Assembly (NCBI GenBank): GCA_006503475.1 | Contig: RSEH01000206.1 | Location: 1-64,000 of the forward strand | From: Stentor roeselii | Taxonomy: Eukaryota; Ciliophora; Heterotrichea; Heterotrichida; Stentoridae | Direction: 5' to 3' | DNA length: 64,000 nucleotides | Shown: piece after piece, positions 19,269-27,631 of the stretch | Layout of the letters: each line of letters begins with the position of its first letter | Numbering within the stretch: the stretch's first letter is position 1 | Notes under the pieces: model-generated | Databases searched by the model: none | What the model was told of the DNA's origin: nothing | What the model saw: the letters and a program-made list of their open reading frames with translations, nothing else | Translations under genes and position numbers: made by a program

Positions 19269-20609
19269 CTAAACTATTCTACTTATCACCTCTTCTAACA
19301 GTTCACTCAAATTCAAGTCCTTCCCAACACAAGTCCTGAGCCTTTTTAAAAACTGCTTCATTTCATGAACGAAGAAAAACAAGTTTTCAATTGTTTGAAT
19401 TTCGTTTTCATCATCAGAGATTTGAAACAATTTCCTTATTTTAAACACGTTTTGAATCTTTTCGAGGACTTCGGAATGTCCTGATGATTTTTTCATTCCG
19501 AGACCTGAGATCATGTTGGCTTTGAACTCTTCTAAGTATTTCACTGTGTTTACCAAGTCATTCACTTTACTTAGGATCTCCTCGAAGATTGACTCGTATT
19601 TCAATATAAAACTTCCTGATATTGGCCTTGTGAACAACTGGTAAAATAACTCTTGAACTACTTTTTCAGTTTCTTGAAATACGAAAGCTTCTTGTTTCAA
19701 CTTCGCGATCAGGGAAAGGGCTTCTGTGCTGGAAAAAACTTCTAGTTCATCAAGAACAACCTGAAGTTGTCCACTATCTGCCTTATTTTCATAGTTCTCA
19801 ATAATAGCCAATATTTTTTGATCAGTTTTACTTTTCTCTCTACATTCGCGAAACATAAAACTACTAAAAATCTTTTTAAGTTTCTCTTTATTCGGAAAGT
19901 TTTCCTGATTAACAGAAAGTTTTTCAGAAAATCCTTGTGTGATTCTAAGTTCCCTAATAATAGAGTCCTTTTCCTTAAGTTTTTCCTTTAATTTATTGAA
20001 CCTGGCTTCCATCTCTTGGGTCATTTTTTCAAGTTCCTGAATTTCTGAATCAAAGTTTTTTCTAGGGCCGGCTTTTTGCAGCTTTTGCCTTAGTTGATTG
20101 TTTTCTTCAAGTAATATTTCGTATTCTTTTTCATTTTTCATGAGAGCGTCTTTGTTTTGGTCAAGAATTCCTTTTTGATTGGACATCTCGTTTAAAATTT
20201 GCATGAATGCTTCACAGAGAACTTCATAGGGCACCTCGTCGTTTACTGTTTCAAGGGAAGAATATCCGAGACTCAAAAGGACTTCGTTGACTTTATCCCA
20301 GTCAATCCTTTCAGAAACCTCCATCACTTTACTTTCCTGAAACTTCGGAGAAATTTGTTGACAAATCTCAGATAATTTTCTAATCTCATCCTGAATCTCA
20401 GTAGACTGTTTTAAAAACTCCTGAACACTCGAAGTAAATTCTGACTTTTTATTCTTCTGCTGTAGTTTGTTTTTAAAGTTATCAGGGGTATTATTAGTTT
20501 TATACCCTTGCGAGTTAGAAAACGAGTCAGAAGAGTTCAAATCATTAACTTTCGACACAACTCCAAGGTTTCTCACAGGTTTGTTAAACTTGGGACCAGT
20601 TGCAGCCAT
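19269..20609 (-). CDS. Coiled-coil protein of unknown function
   Basis: A 446-aa protein. An upstream ATG at 20735 would add 42 residues overlapping the end of the CEP104 gene in another frame. I chose the ATG at 20607-20609 (MAATGPKFNKPVRNLG) because it has the usual AATATGG context and leaves a normal 25-nt gap. Residues ~95-145 (WDKVNEVLLSLGYSSL ... YEVLCEAFMQILNEM) look like a small helical domain. Residues ~150-230 are strong coiled coil, and the rest is helical. A centrosome or basal-body role is possible given that neighbour, but I cannot name a family. Confidence 0.68.
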   Translation of the reverse strand: MAATGPKFNKPVRNLGVVSKVNDLNSSDSFSNSQGYKTNNTPDNFKNKLQQKNKKSEFTSSVQEFLKQSTEIQDEIRKLSEICQQISPKFQESKVMEVSERIDWDKVNEVLLSLGYSSLETVNDEVPYEVLCEAFMQILNEMSNQKGILDQNKDALMKNEKEYEILLEENNQLRQKLQKAGPRKNFDSEIQELEKMTQEMEARFNKLKEKLKEKDSIIRELRITQGFSEKLSVNQENFPNKEKLKKIFSSFMFRECREKSKTDQKILAIIENYENKADSGQLQVVLDELEVFSSTEALSLIAKLKQEAFVFQETEKVVQELFYQLFTRPISGSFILKYESIFEEILSKVNDLVNTVKYLEEFKANMISGLGMKKSSGHSEVLEKIQNVFKIRKLFQISDDENEIQTIENLFFFVHEMKQFLKRLRTCVGKDLNLSELLEEVISRIV

Positions 20610-20634
20610 ATTAAGATTAATTAACCAGCAGAGA

Positions 20635-22752
20635 TTAAGAATTGACTTTTTTCGCTTCTTCTTCAGCGAGTTTCGAGATTTGTTCTCTGAGTTGATGACG
20701 ATTTTTATGTTTAGTGGCTGGAGGACTGTCTTCACTGTCTTCTTGTTGTTCCTTTATCGGCATCATTCCTCGGTTTTGGTCGATGTCGAGCATCTGTTGG
20801 TAAATCAGCTTTGATATTATTGGCTTTATTCTTGCACCGAAGCCTTCGATCTCTGCTCGGACTGGCATCCCTATTTTTTCGTAGAGGGTTACCACGATGC
20901 TTACGCAGAAGTTTCTTACGTCAACTGCCGCGTGGGAAAAGAGAGGAAGGATTAACTGGGAAAGAACGTCTTTCCATTTCCATTCGTTACTGTCTGCACC
21001 GAAATCTTGGATTATGTGTAGAAGGATTTCTAAACGGGATAATACTATTCGCCATGGCTGCTTTTCTACTGGCCCACCAGCAGAATTAGTCATTCCCATA
21101 ATATAATCAACAAGTGGCCCAACCCTAACCTTGGGATGTTTAAAAAGTTCAATAAGAGTATTCATAGAAAGTTCTCTAGCCCTATAATTAAGCTCAGAGA
21201 TCTTATTCAACAAAATAGGAATAAACATCTTCATCGCATCATTCAACATTTTCGGAGTAACTTTTTTATCACAAATAGGAGAGCTCATAGCAGTAAGTAA
21301 AATTTTAAGCCCAGACAAATAAATCGGCATGACTTTATCTTCACAAGCAATAAGCGCGATTCCAACAGCAGCTCTAAACAATCCACGAGTATCATTTTCA
21401 TATTTCGGCAGCAGAGGTGCATCAAGAAAATCAAAAAACGCTTTAACAGCAGCTTCCCGATGTCTCCAATTCGAGCTAAACAAGCAGCTCCAAAGTTGAG
21501 CCCCGATGACTTTTAAAAACTTGTCATTATAAGCTCTTTTAAGTATATCCATAGCAGCGAGTTCAAGTTTTCCTCCAGCTTCATTAAACCTGGGGCGAAA
21601 GTAAGGCTCTAGGTCGAGGTCTCCTTCATTATAAACAAAAGGGTCATCAAAGTTTCTCTCTTCTTTAGTCTCTTTTTTCTTCTCTCTTCTTTTAGGTGAA
21701 GGAGCTTTTCTATTGACTCTTGATTCTTCCATTCTTCTTTTCCTTTCAAGTTCTTCGAGGTATCTTCGATGTCGCTCGTCTTCTTCTTGTTGTTGAAGAC
21801 GAAGAAGCTCATTTCTGAGACGTTCTTCTTCCATCATTTTGTTTACCATTGCAAGGTAACTGTCTGAAGGGTCGCCCATTGCCATCATTTTGTAGTATCT
21901 TCGAGTTTCGTATTTTGCGTCGATGTCGTCTCGAATCCTTTCTAGTTCTTTCATTTTGTTTCGAAGATTTTTTGCCTCGTCGTAGTCTTCTTTTGTCACT
22001 GCGAATTGAAGCTCGCGCTTTAGACGAAGAAGGTCGGCTCCGAGGTTGAATACGGTTTTAGCGTCTTTTGTTACTTCTCGAAGTTTCATGAAATCTTCTT
22101 CTTTGTAGGCCTTTTCTTTTACTTGCTCAAGCTCTAGTAAGGTCTCCCGCGAGTCTTCGTCGATTGGAGCGTAACGGAAGGAGTCTGGGTCTTCTTTTGA
22201 CCATAAAATCATTTCGAGTGGGACTCCCATGCCGATTAAAAGTTTATCAACCTCATCAGCATAAGTTTTAACAGGTGACTTTTTATTGATGTCTATAGTC
22301 GACTTAACAATCCTTGCCCAAACCTTTAAATTAGTAAGACTGACCTGCCCATGAGGATTCGAAGGACTAGGTCTAGGTTTAGTAACAAAAACTACTTTCA
22401 AAAACGATCCGATTCCATTAACACTAACTTGACTGGGCTGAGCAGTGATATTAAACCCTTTCCCACCAAAGGAGTAATCAGCATCATCAAAAGAAGCCAC
22501 AAGTCCATCTCCAACAAAAACCTCGACATCAGGGATGACTCTATCATTTTTCGTCTGTAGGATTATATAAGAGAACTGCACTCGAAAATCAAGCCGAAAG
22601 ATTATGAACTGAGGAAAACTCGCAAATCTTGCGCATTCCCAGTGATCTTGCATAGACTGATAAGACCTCTCAAGCGAAAGCACAGATGATCCATGGGCTT
22701 CGCTGCTGGCACAGACTACTGAGTACCCAATCAGTGTATGCTCTTCAATCAT
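20635..22752 (-). CDS. CEP104: CEP104 homologue (ciliary tip protein), short form
   Basis: A 705-aa protein in CEP104 order: an N-terminal jelly-roll (~1-150, with CARFASFPQFIIFRL and SVNGIGSFLKVVFV), a short helical hairpin, coiled coils (~200-345, with AVTKEDYDEAKNLRNKMKEL), then a TOG-type HEAT array (~385-655). CEP104 binds tubulin and EB1 at the distal ends of ciliary microtubules and tracks growing plus ends. Animal CEP104 also has a C-terminal zinc-finger region. This protein ends shortly after the TOG domain with a charged tail (HQLREQISKLAEEEAKKVNS), so that region appears absent. It is single-exon, 19 nt from its upstream neighbour. Confidence 0.88.
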   Translation of the reverse strand: MIEEHTLIGYSVVCASSEAHGSSVLSLERSYQSMQDHWECARFASFPQFIIFRLDFRVQFSYIILQTKNDRVIPDVEVFVGDGLVASFDDADYSFGGKGFNITAQPSQVSVNGIGSFLKVVFVTKPRPSPSNPHGQVSLTNLKVWARIVKSTIDINKKSPVKTYADEVDKLLIGMGVPLEMILWSKEDPDSFRYAPIDEDSRETLLELEQVKEKAYKEEDFMKLREVTKDAKTVFNLGADLLRLKRELQFAVTKEDYDEAKNLRNKMKELERIRDDIDAKYETRRYYKMMAMGDPSDSYLAMVNKMMEEERLRNELLRLQQQEEDERHRRYLEELERKRRMEESRVNRKAPSPKRREKKKETKEERNFDDPFVYNEGDLDLEPYFRPRFNEAGGKLELAAMDILKRAYNDKFLKVIGAQLWSCLFSSNWRHREAAVKAFFDFLDAPLLPKYENDTRGLFRAAVGIALIACEDKVMPIYLSGLKILLTAMSSPICDKKVTPKMLNDAMKMFIPILLNKISELNYRARELSMNTLIELFKHPKVRVGPLVDYIMGMTNSAGGPVEKQPWRIVLSRLEILLHIIQDFGADSNEWKWKDVLSQLILPLFSHAAVDVRNFCVSIVVTLYEKIGMPVRAEIEGFGARIKPIISKLIYQQMLDIDQNRGMMPIKEQQEDSEDSPPATKHKNRHQLREQISKLAEEEAKKVNS

Positions 22753-22771
22753 AAATAATTATTAGGCTATA

Positions 22772-23194
<423 letters not shown>

Positions 23195-23218
23195 TTATAA
23201 TGTTTTCTAATGATTTAA

Positions 23219-23557
23219 CTAATCTTCATGCTCATGCTTTACCAGCACTTCAGCCTTATCCATAAACTTGGCAAGCCACAAGTCCTTTTTAGTCAATCCT
23301 CCTGCATCATGAGTTGTCAGGTTTACGTCGATTCGGTTGTAAACATTTGTCCATTCTGGGTGATGATCATGCTGATCTGCACTCTTTGCTACGAGTTCCA
23401 TAAATTGCCAGGCTTGTTTGAAATCTTTGAATGTAAATCTCTTCTTCATTGATAGGTGACCGTTCACTGTCCAGGTGTTGAAATTTGAGCTAAGTCCTTC
23501 AAGTTCTGTACGACTCAATAAAGAGGCGAATTGGCGTAGAGACCTTCTAGTTAGCAT
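23219..23557 (-). CDS. PCBD: Pterin-4a-carbinolamine dehydratase (PCD/DCoH)
   Basis: A 112-aa protein, the normal length for the family. It has the catalytic-site pattern: D-H-H-P-E-W-x-N-V-Y-N (HDHHPEWTNVYNRIDVNL), T-H-D-A-G-G-L-T, and F-K-D-F-K-Q-A-W-x-F-M. It dehydrates 4a-hydroxytetrahydropterin formed by aromatic amino-acid hydroxylases, recycling tetrahydrobiopterin. The first ~15 residues (MLTRRSLRQFASLLS) are Arg-rich and amphipathic, so a mitochondrial targeting sequence is possible. The stop-to-start gap to the next same-strand gene is 24 nt and its start is 7 nt from the stop of the upstream gene. Confidence 0.95.
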   Translation of the reverse strand: MLTRRSLRQFASLLSRTELEGLSSNFNTWTVNGHLSMKKRFTFKDFKQAWQFMELVAKSADQHDHHPEWTNVYNRIDVNLTTHDAGGLTKKDLWLAKFMDKAEVLVKHEHED

Positions 23558-23564
23558 TTATTAA

Positions 23565-24278
23565 TTATTTATTTCCTTTGTTTTTGTGACTAGGCGAAAG
23601 TACATGATAAGGTTTCGGAGTCTTATCTCTTGACGAGTAGAACTGAAAAGTAGTTTTATTCTCATAAAAAAGAACACTATTATCAATAGTCGATTCCATA
23701 GTAGCAACCTTCGGAGAGAGTCTTTGTTTCTTGATGATTTCCTTAAGAGGAGAAAACTTACTAAATTTTTTATGTCTTTGAATCGATTCACTTCTCTGAA
23801 AAAACCTTTCCTTGCTTCTTTCCAGGCTAAATTCATTCGTAATGAAAACATCAGGACTGCCACTCGGACGATGTGTGCAGTTCAGTAATTTTGCAATCGA
23901 CCTGTTATACTTATTAGGCGAAAAAATCCTTTTCACAGTTTTTTTTTCATTAGTCTTGCTTTCTTTCGACTTCTTTCTTGGTCTTTGCTTGATCTCAGAA
24001 AGATGGTGGTAAGCATTAACGAGATTTATTTTGAATTTGATGCGACTCGATAAGGACGACTTCGGCATCATCGAAGGTTTTATTTTCGAGTTGTCTGGAG
24101 TGCTTGATTGGAAAGTTTTAGTTAAAACTTCGGACCGGTCGTATAAAGTTGAAGGCTTTTTTTTGTCGACTGACCTTTTCATGTGTTTTACGTAGTCGTC
24201 CGCTTTTTCGTAGGCGTAAAAACGGAAGTCGTCAAGGACTTCTTTTGAGACTTTTTTTGTAAGAAAGGATGAATTCAT
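23565..24278 (-). CDS. Basic hypothetical protein
   Basis: A 237-aa protein, strongly basic (Lys/Arg/Ser-rich) and probably disordered, with no domain I recognise. N-terminal residues ~1-40 (VSKEVLDDFRFYAYEKADDYVKHMKRS) may be a helix. Later short segments such as SPNKYNRSIAKLLNCTH and FSPLKEIIKKQRLSPK look like linear motifs. Its stop is only 7 nt from the start of the dehydratase gene downstream. It is divergent from the Obg gene across a 1.1-kb region. The coding call rests on length, codon use and spacing. Confidence 0.6.
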   Translation of the reverse strand: MNSSFLTKKVSKEVLDDFRFYAYEKADDYVKHMKRSVDKKKPSTLYDRSEVLTKTFQSSTPDNSKIKPSMMPKSSLSSRIKFKINLVNAYHHLSEIKQRPRKKSKESKTNEKKTVKRIFSPNKYNRSIAKLLNCTHRPSGSPDVFITNEFSLERSKERFFQRSESIQRHKKFSKFSPLKEIIKKQRLSPKVATMESTIDNSVLFYENKTTFQFYSSRDKTPKPYHVLSPSHKNKGNK

Positions 24279-25360
24279 GTGTTTTTTTAATTAATTATAA
24301 GTATTTATAATCTTGGATAATTTTAAACGGGAAATTTTGGGTTTAGTTGAGATTTAGGTTTGGTAAATAGGATTGTAGATGTTGGATTTAGTGAAATATT
24401 AATTTGATTAGTTAAGGTTTGGAGAGGATATTGGATGTAATTTTAATTGATTTGTGATTAGTTGATGTTATATGAAAAAAAATTAGTATTAAAGATATAG
24501 TTTAATAATATAGAATTTACCATTGTTTTTATTTTAACTTTCAAGACCTAAGTAATAAAACTCTAGCTTCTGATTGACATGGTCTTCATATGAAATGCAT
24601 ATAAGCATGAGAATGTTATTGGATATGAATTATTACAATTGGTGGCTTATTATTTATAGGGTTACAATCAGCCTTTCTTTCGCATAATGATCATTTTGAA
24701 TCATGTCCTATAGCTTGTTCATGCACATCCATCCTTCAATATTATTGTATTCAACTTCGATTTAATAATAAGTTATTCCAAAATTGTAAATGAAATGAAC
24801 TCTTCTACTCAACGATAAAAGAAATTTTTAAATGGTAAATAAATCTGATTAGCTTAATCTATAATCACTGTACATTAATAGTGAAAAATGTGATTAAGAT
24901 AATCCTTGTATTATATATATCAGAAATTTACAGTCTATATTGAAATTCTTCGAAAGGAATTATAAGAAGATTAGCACTATAATAAATAAATTTTCGCTGT
25001 GGTGTTATCAGAAAATTATTCTTATGCTGTCAGTACTCTGAGCACCTTATGAGTAATTTCGATGAGTATTAAGACATATAAGTTTAACATGAGAATAGTT
25101 TTCAAGTACTAAATGAGTTCAGAATTTCATACTTTGTGACTTAGAATAAAATGCCTAAACCAATAATTATCTATTTTAATTTTAAACCAAATTTTCAAAC
25201 AAGAAAAAATCTTCAAAAAAAACATCAAAAATTTCAATAAATCCTTAAAACTCCAAAAAAAATCTAAAAACTATCACCAATCCACCAATCTACCTCCATC
25301 ACCTAAATCCCCAAAATCTAAATACCCAAAAAAAAATCCAAATATAAAACAATAAAACCG
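24279..25360. promoter_or_regulatory. Divergent intergenic region with extreme strand skew
   Basis: 1082 nt between two divergent genes, with no ORF or RNA gene that I can support. 24329-24519 has no C at all (191 nt), and 25204-25359, ending at the Obg start codon, has no G at all (156 nt). Each tract lies next to one of the two diverging starts and is G-free on the sense strand of the gene it precedes. The middle (24540-25140) is ordinary AT-rich DNA. A promoter role for the tracts is inference from position. Confidence 0.6.
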
Positions 25361-26455
25361 ATGCTATTTCGCAGTCTTCGGTTTCTCTCCAATCAATTTC
25401 CAATCTCATCATCAAGTTCCGACTCAGACTCCGCATTAGAGACAATAACAAAAACAACAGAGCAAATAACCCAAAACGTATTAAAACTAAACAAACCCTT
25501 CATCGATTTCACAGAAATCGAAGTTCATTCGGGTAATGGAGGCAACGGTTGTTACACATTCATCCGAAACCGAGGCTTCCGAGGAGTATTCCCGGCAGGT
25601 GGCAACGGCGGAGCCGGAGGCGACGTATGGATCACGACAAGTCCTCACAAAAAGACCTTAAAAATGCTGAAAGCTTTCAAAGCCGAAAACGGAGAAAACG
25701 GCCAAGGCAAAGACATGCACGGCAAAGGCGGAGAAGACTCAATCATAACAGTTCCCTTCGGCACAATCATCAGAGAAGTAAACAAATTCGGCAAAACTCG
25801 TCTCTTGGCTTCACTTGATAAACCTGAAGATAAAATCAAAGTCGCTGAAGGGGGAAAAGGCGGTAAAGGCAACAAGGAACACTCTCAGATCACTGAAGCT
25901 GGAAAAGGCGAACCTGGAAAGAGAAAAAGACTGCAACTTGAACTGAAGCTTATCGCGGATATCGGCTTTGTAGGCTTTCCAAATGCAGGGAAAACGACTC
26001 TTCTCGCAGCTCTTACTCGAGCCTGTCCGAAAATAGCGAGTTACCCGTTTACTACTCTTCAACCTTATGTTGGAATTTTGGACTTTATCGACGGGCTTCG
26101 AATCACCGTCGCTGATATGCCGGGGATCATTGAAGGAGCTGCTGAGGGAAAAGGACTTGGACATGATTTTTTGAAACATATTCAAAGAACTAAAGGACTT
26201 GTTTATGTTCTTGATATTAATGATAGTCCTGGTAAGACTTTACTTACTCTTTATAATGAGTTACAACTTTTTGATGAAAAACTCGTTAGAAAGCCCTTTA
26301 CTATTGCTTTGAATAAAGCTGATGCCGCTTCAGAGCCAGAAAATATTCAAAAGACTTTTGGTGAGAAGTCTGTGATTATTAGTGCTCGGTATGGAAGAGG
26401 ACTTCCAGAACTTGTGAAACAGTTGAGGGATATTGTTGAGTCTTTTCAGAACTAA
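25361..26455 (+). CDS. MTG2: Obg-family GTPase, probably mitochondrial (MTG2-like)
   Basis: A 364-aa protein. Residues ~45-205 form the Gly-rich Obg fold: SGNGGNGCYTFIRNRGF, PAGGNGGAGGDVWI, AENGENGQGKDMHGKGGED, VAEGGKGGKGN. Residues ~205-360 are the GTPase: G1 GFPNAGKTT, G2 SYPFTT, G3 DMPGIIEGA, G4 NKAD, and a G5-like SARYGRG. Obg proteins act in large-ribosomal-subunit assembly. A Leu/Arg/Ser-rich N-terminus (MLFRSLRFLSNQFP) looks like a mitochondrial presequence. Codon use changes within the gene, from A/C-ending early to T/G-ending late. It is preceded by a 156-nt G-free tract. Confidence 0.95.
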   Translation: MLFRSLRFLSNQFPISSSSSDSDSALETITKTTEQITQNVLKLNKPFIDFTEIEVHSGNGGNGCYTFIRNRGFRGVFPAGGNGGAGGDVWITTSPHKKTLKMLKAFKAENGENGQGKDMHGKGGEDSIITVPFGTIIREVNKFGKTRLLASLDKPEDKIKVAEGGKGGKGNKEHSQITEAGKGEPGKRKRLQLELKLIADIGFVGFPNAGKTTLLAALTRACPKIASYPFTTLQPYVGILDFIDGLRITVADMPGIIEGAAEGKGLGHDFLKHIQRTKGLVYVLDINDSPGKTLLTLYNELQLFDEKLVRKPFTIALNKADAASEPENIQKTFGEKSVIISARYGRGLPELVKQLRDIVESFQN

Positions 26456-26481
26456 AGGTTTCTTAGATGTATTAAGTTTAA

Positions 26482-27099
26482 ATGTCGAATCAAAAACCTA
26501 CGGGATACCTCGACTTTCTACAGGCTACCAATAACTTTCTGTTGATTAAGGATGAAATTGGAAAACCTAAACCAACTACGAGGGCTCTTCCTGACTCGAG
26601 CTTCATGTACGGAAAAAAAATTGAAATGGATAAAGAAGGGGCCGGGTCACTCATAACATCCTGGCAAAGTCACAGATCAAGCAGCGTAGCCAAAGCTGAC
26701 AAAGACTTCAAACGTTTAAACGCCCTGAGTGTGTCAGAAAAGGTGTGCACGTCATCAGAGCAATACAAATTTCGTCAAAACGCTGACGTGCGCATGAAGT
26801 CAGCTCAATCTAAATCGCGAGCAGGTGTTCCAGACATGACATTTGGAAGTGAAAACAGACCAAGTACTCCCATGAAAGCTGTTCTTTCCAACTTTTACGG
26901 AGAGTTCGCAGGGGACCATCTGAACAGGTCTTATACGCCCTTGAGTACCAAGCCGAATATCCCTAAAGGTAGATCAACGAAAGGATTTGATAAGAGAAAT
27001 GAGGCGATAAAGGCCAGTCTTACAAACCACTCAAAGACTTTGTTTAAATTGAAAAAATTCTCCAATGTTCAAAGTAAGACAGAAACACGTCGAAAGTAA
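26482..27099 (+). CDS. CFAP77: CFAP77-like ciliary microtubule inner protein
   Basis: A 205-aa protein sharing the order of short blocks recalled for CFAP77: KPKPTTRALPDSSFMYGKK (cf. P-x-x-F-V-Y-G), EGAGSLITSWQSH, DFKRLNALSV, and near the end PDMTFGSENRPSTPMKAVL (cf. P-P-D-M-T-F-G-x-x-x-R-P-S-T-P). CFAP77 lies in the lumen of the axonemal B-tubule. The match was made from memory, but the DMTFG/RPSTP block is distinctive. The gene starts 26 nt after the Obg stop on the same strand. Its C-terminus is basic. Confidence 0.75.
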   Translation: MSNQKPTGYLDFLQATNNFLLIKDEIGKPKPTTRALPDSSFMYGKKIEMDKEGAGSLITSWQSHRSSSVAKADKDFKRLNALSVSEKVCTSSEQYKFRQNADVRMKSAQSKSRAGVPDMTFGSENRPSTPMKAVLSNFYGEFAGDHLNRSYTPLSTKPNIPKGRSTKGFDKRNEAIKASLTNHSKTLFKLKKFSNVQSKTETRRK

Positions 27100-27631
27100 T
27101 GAAAAGATTGAGGTCTATATAATAGCATAGTAATTGAAGGCATTTTAGATTATCATAGATTTTCTCTTTTGATTTAATTGATGTTGGGGATTTTTTTTGT
27201 TATCAGTTTGGAGCTTTATTCTCAGATTTTGATGAAAGTTAATTGAAGAGGTAATGACTGTGTGAGTATTAGTCAATTAGATAGAAATTATATTGGAAGA
27301 TCTTACTTATTATGATCTTATTAATGATAACTGGGTAAATTCATATCTTATCAGAAAAGATTTTTTCTTATCAAAACATCAGAACCTGGAAAGTAAAATA
27401 ATTTATTTTCATCATATCTACAAGTTAATCTTAAAATTCTTCTAATAAAACTTTCGATAAAAATCCTCTAAATGACCATAATGGAAATGCAAGCTATTAA
27501 ATAAAAATCTTAAAATCTGTAAAAAACTAAATTCTTCTATCAATAAACCAAACGACATCCCAAAATCATAAAATTAAAAGAATAAACGATAACTATTTCT
27601 AAGCCAATCTGTGTCAATCAATCCGAAAACC
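27100..27631. other. Convergent intergenic region
   Basis: 532 nt between two convergent stops, with no gene seen. On the plus strand the first half (27100-27290) is T/G-rich and the second half (27400-27630) A/C-rich, so both flanking genes have a T/G-rich 3' flank on their own sense strand. This is the mirror image of the divergent region at 24279-25360. Confidence 0.6.

Noticed and set aside
20610-20735. N-terminal 42-residue extension of the coiled-coil gene overlapping CEP104
   Set aside because: It overlaps CEP104 coding sequence in another frame. The downstream ATG has the usual start context and gives a normal gap.
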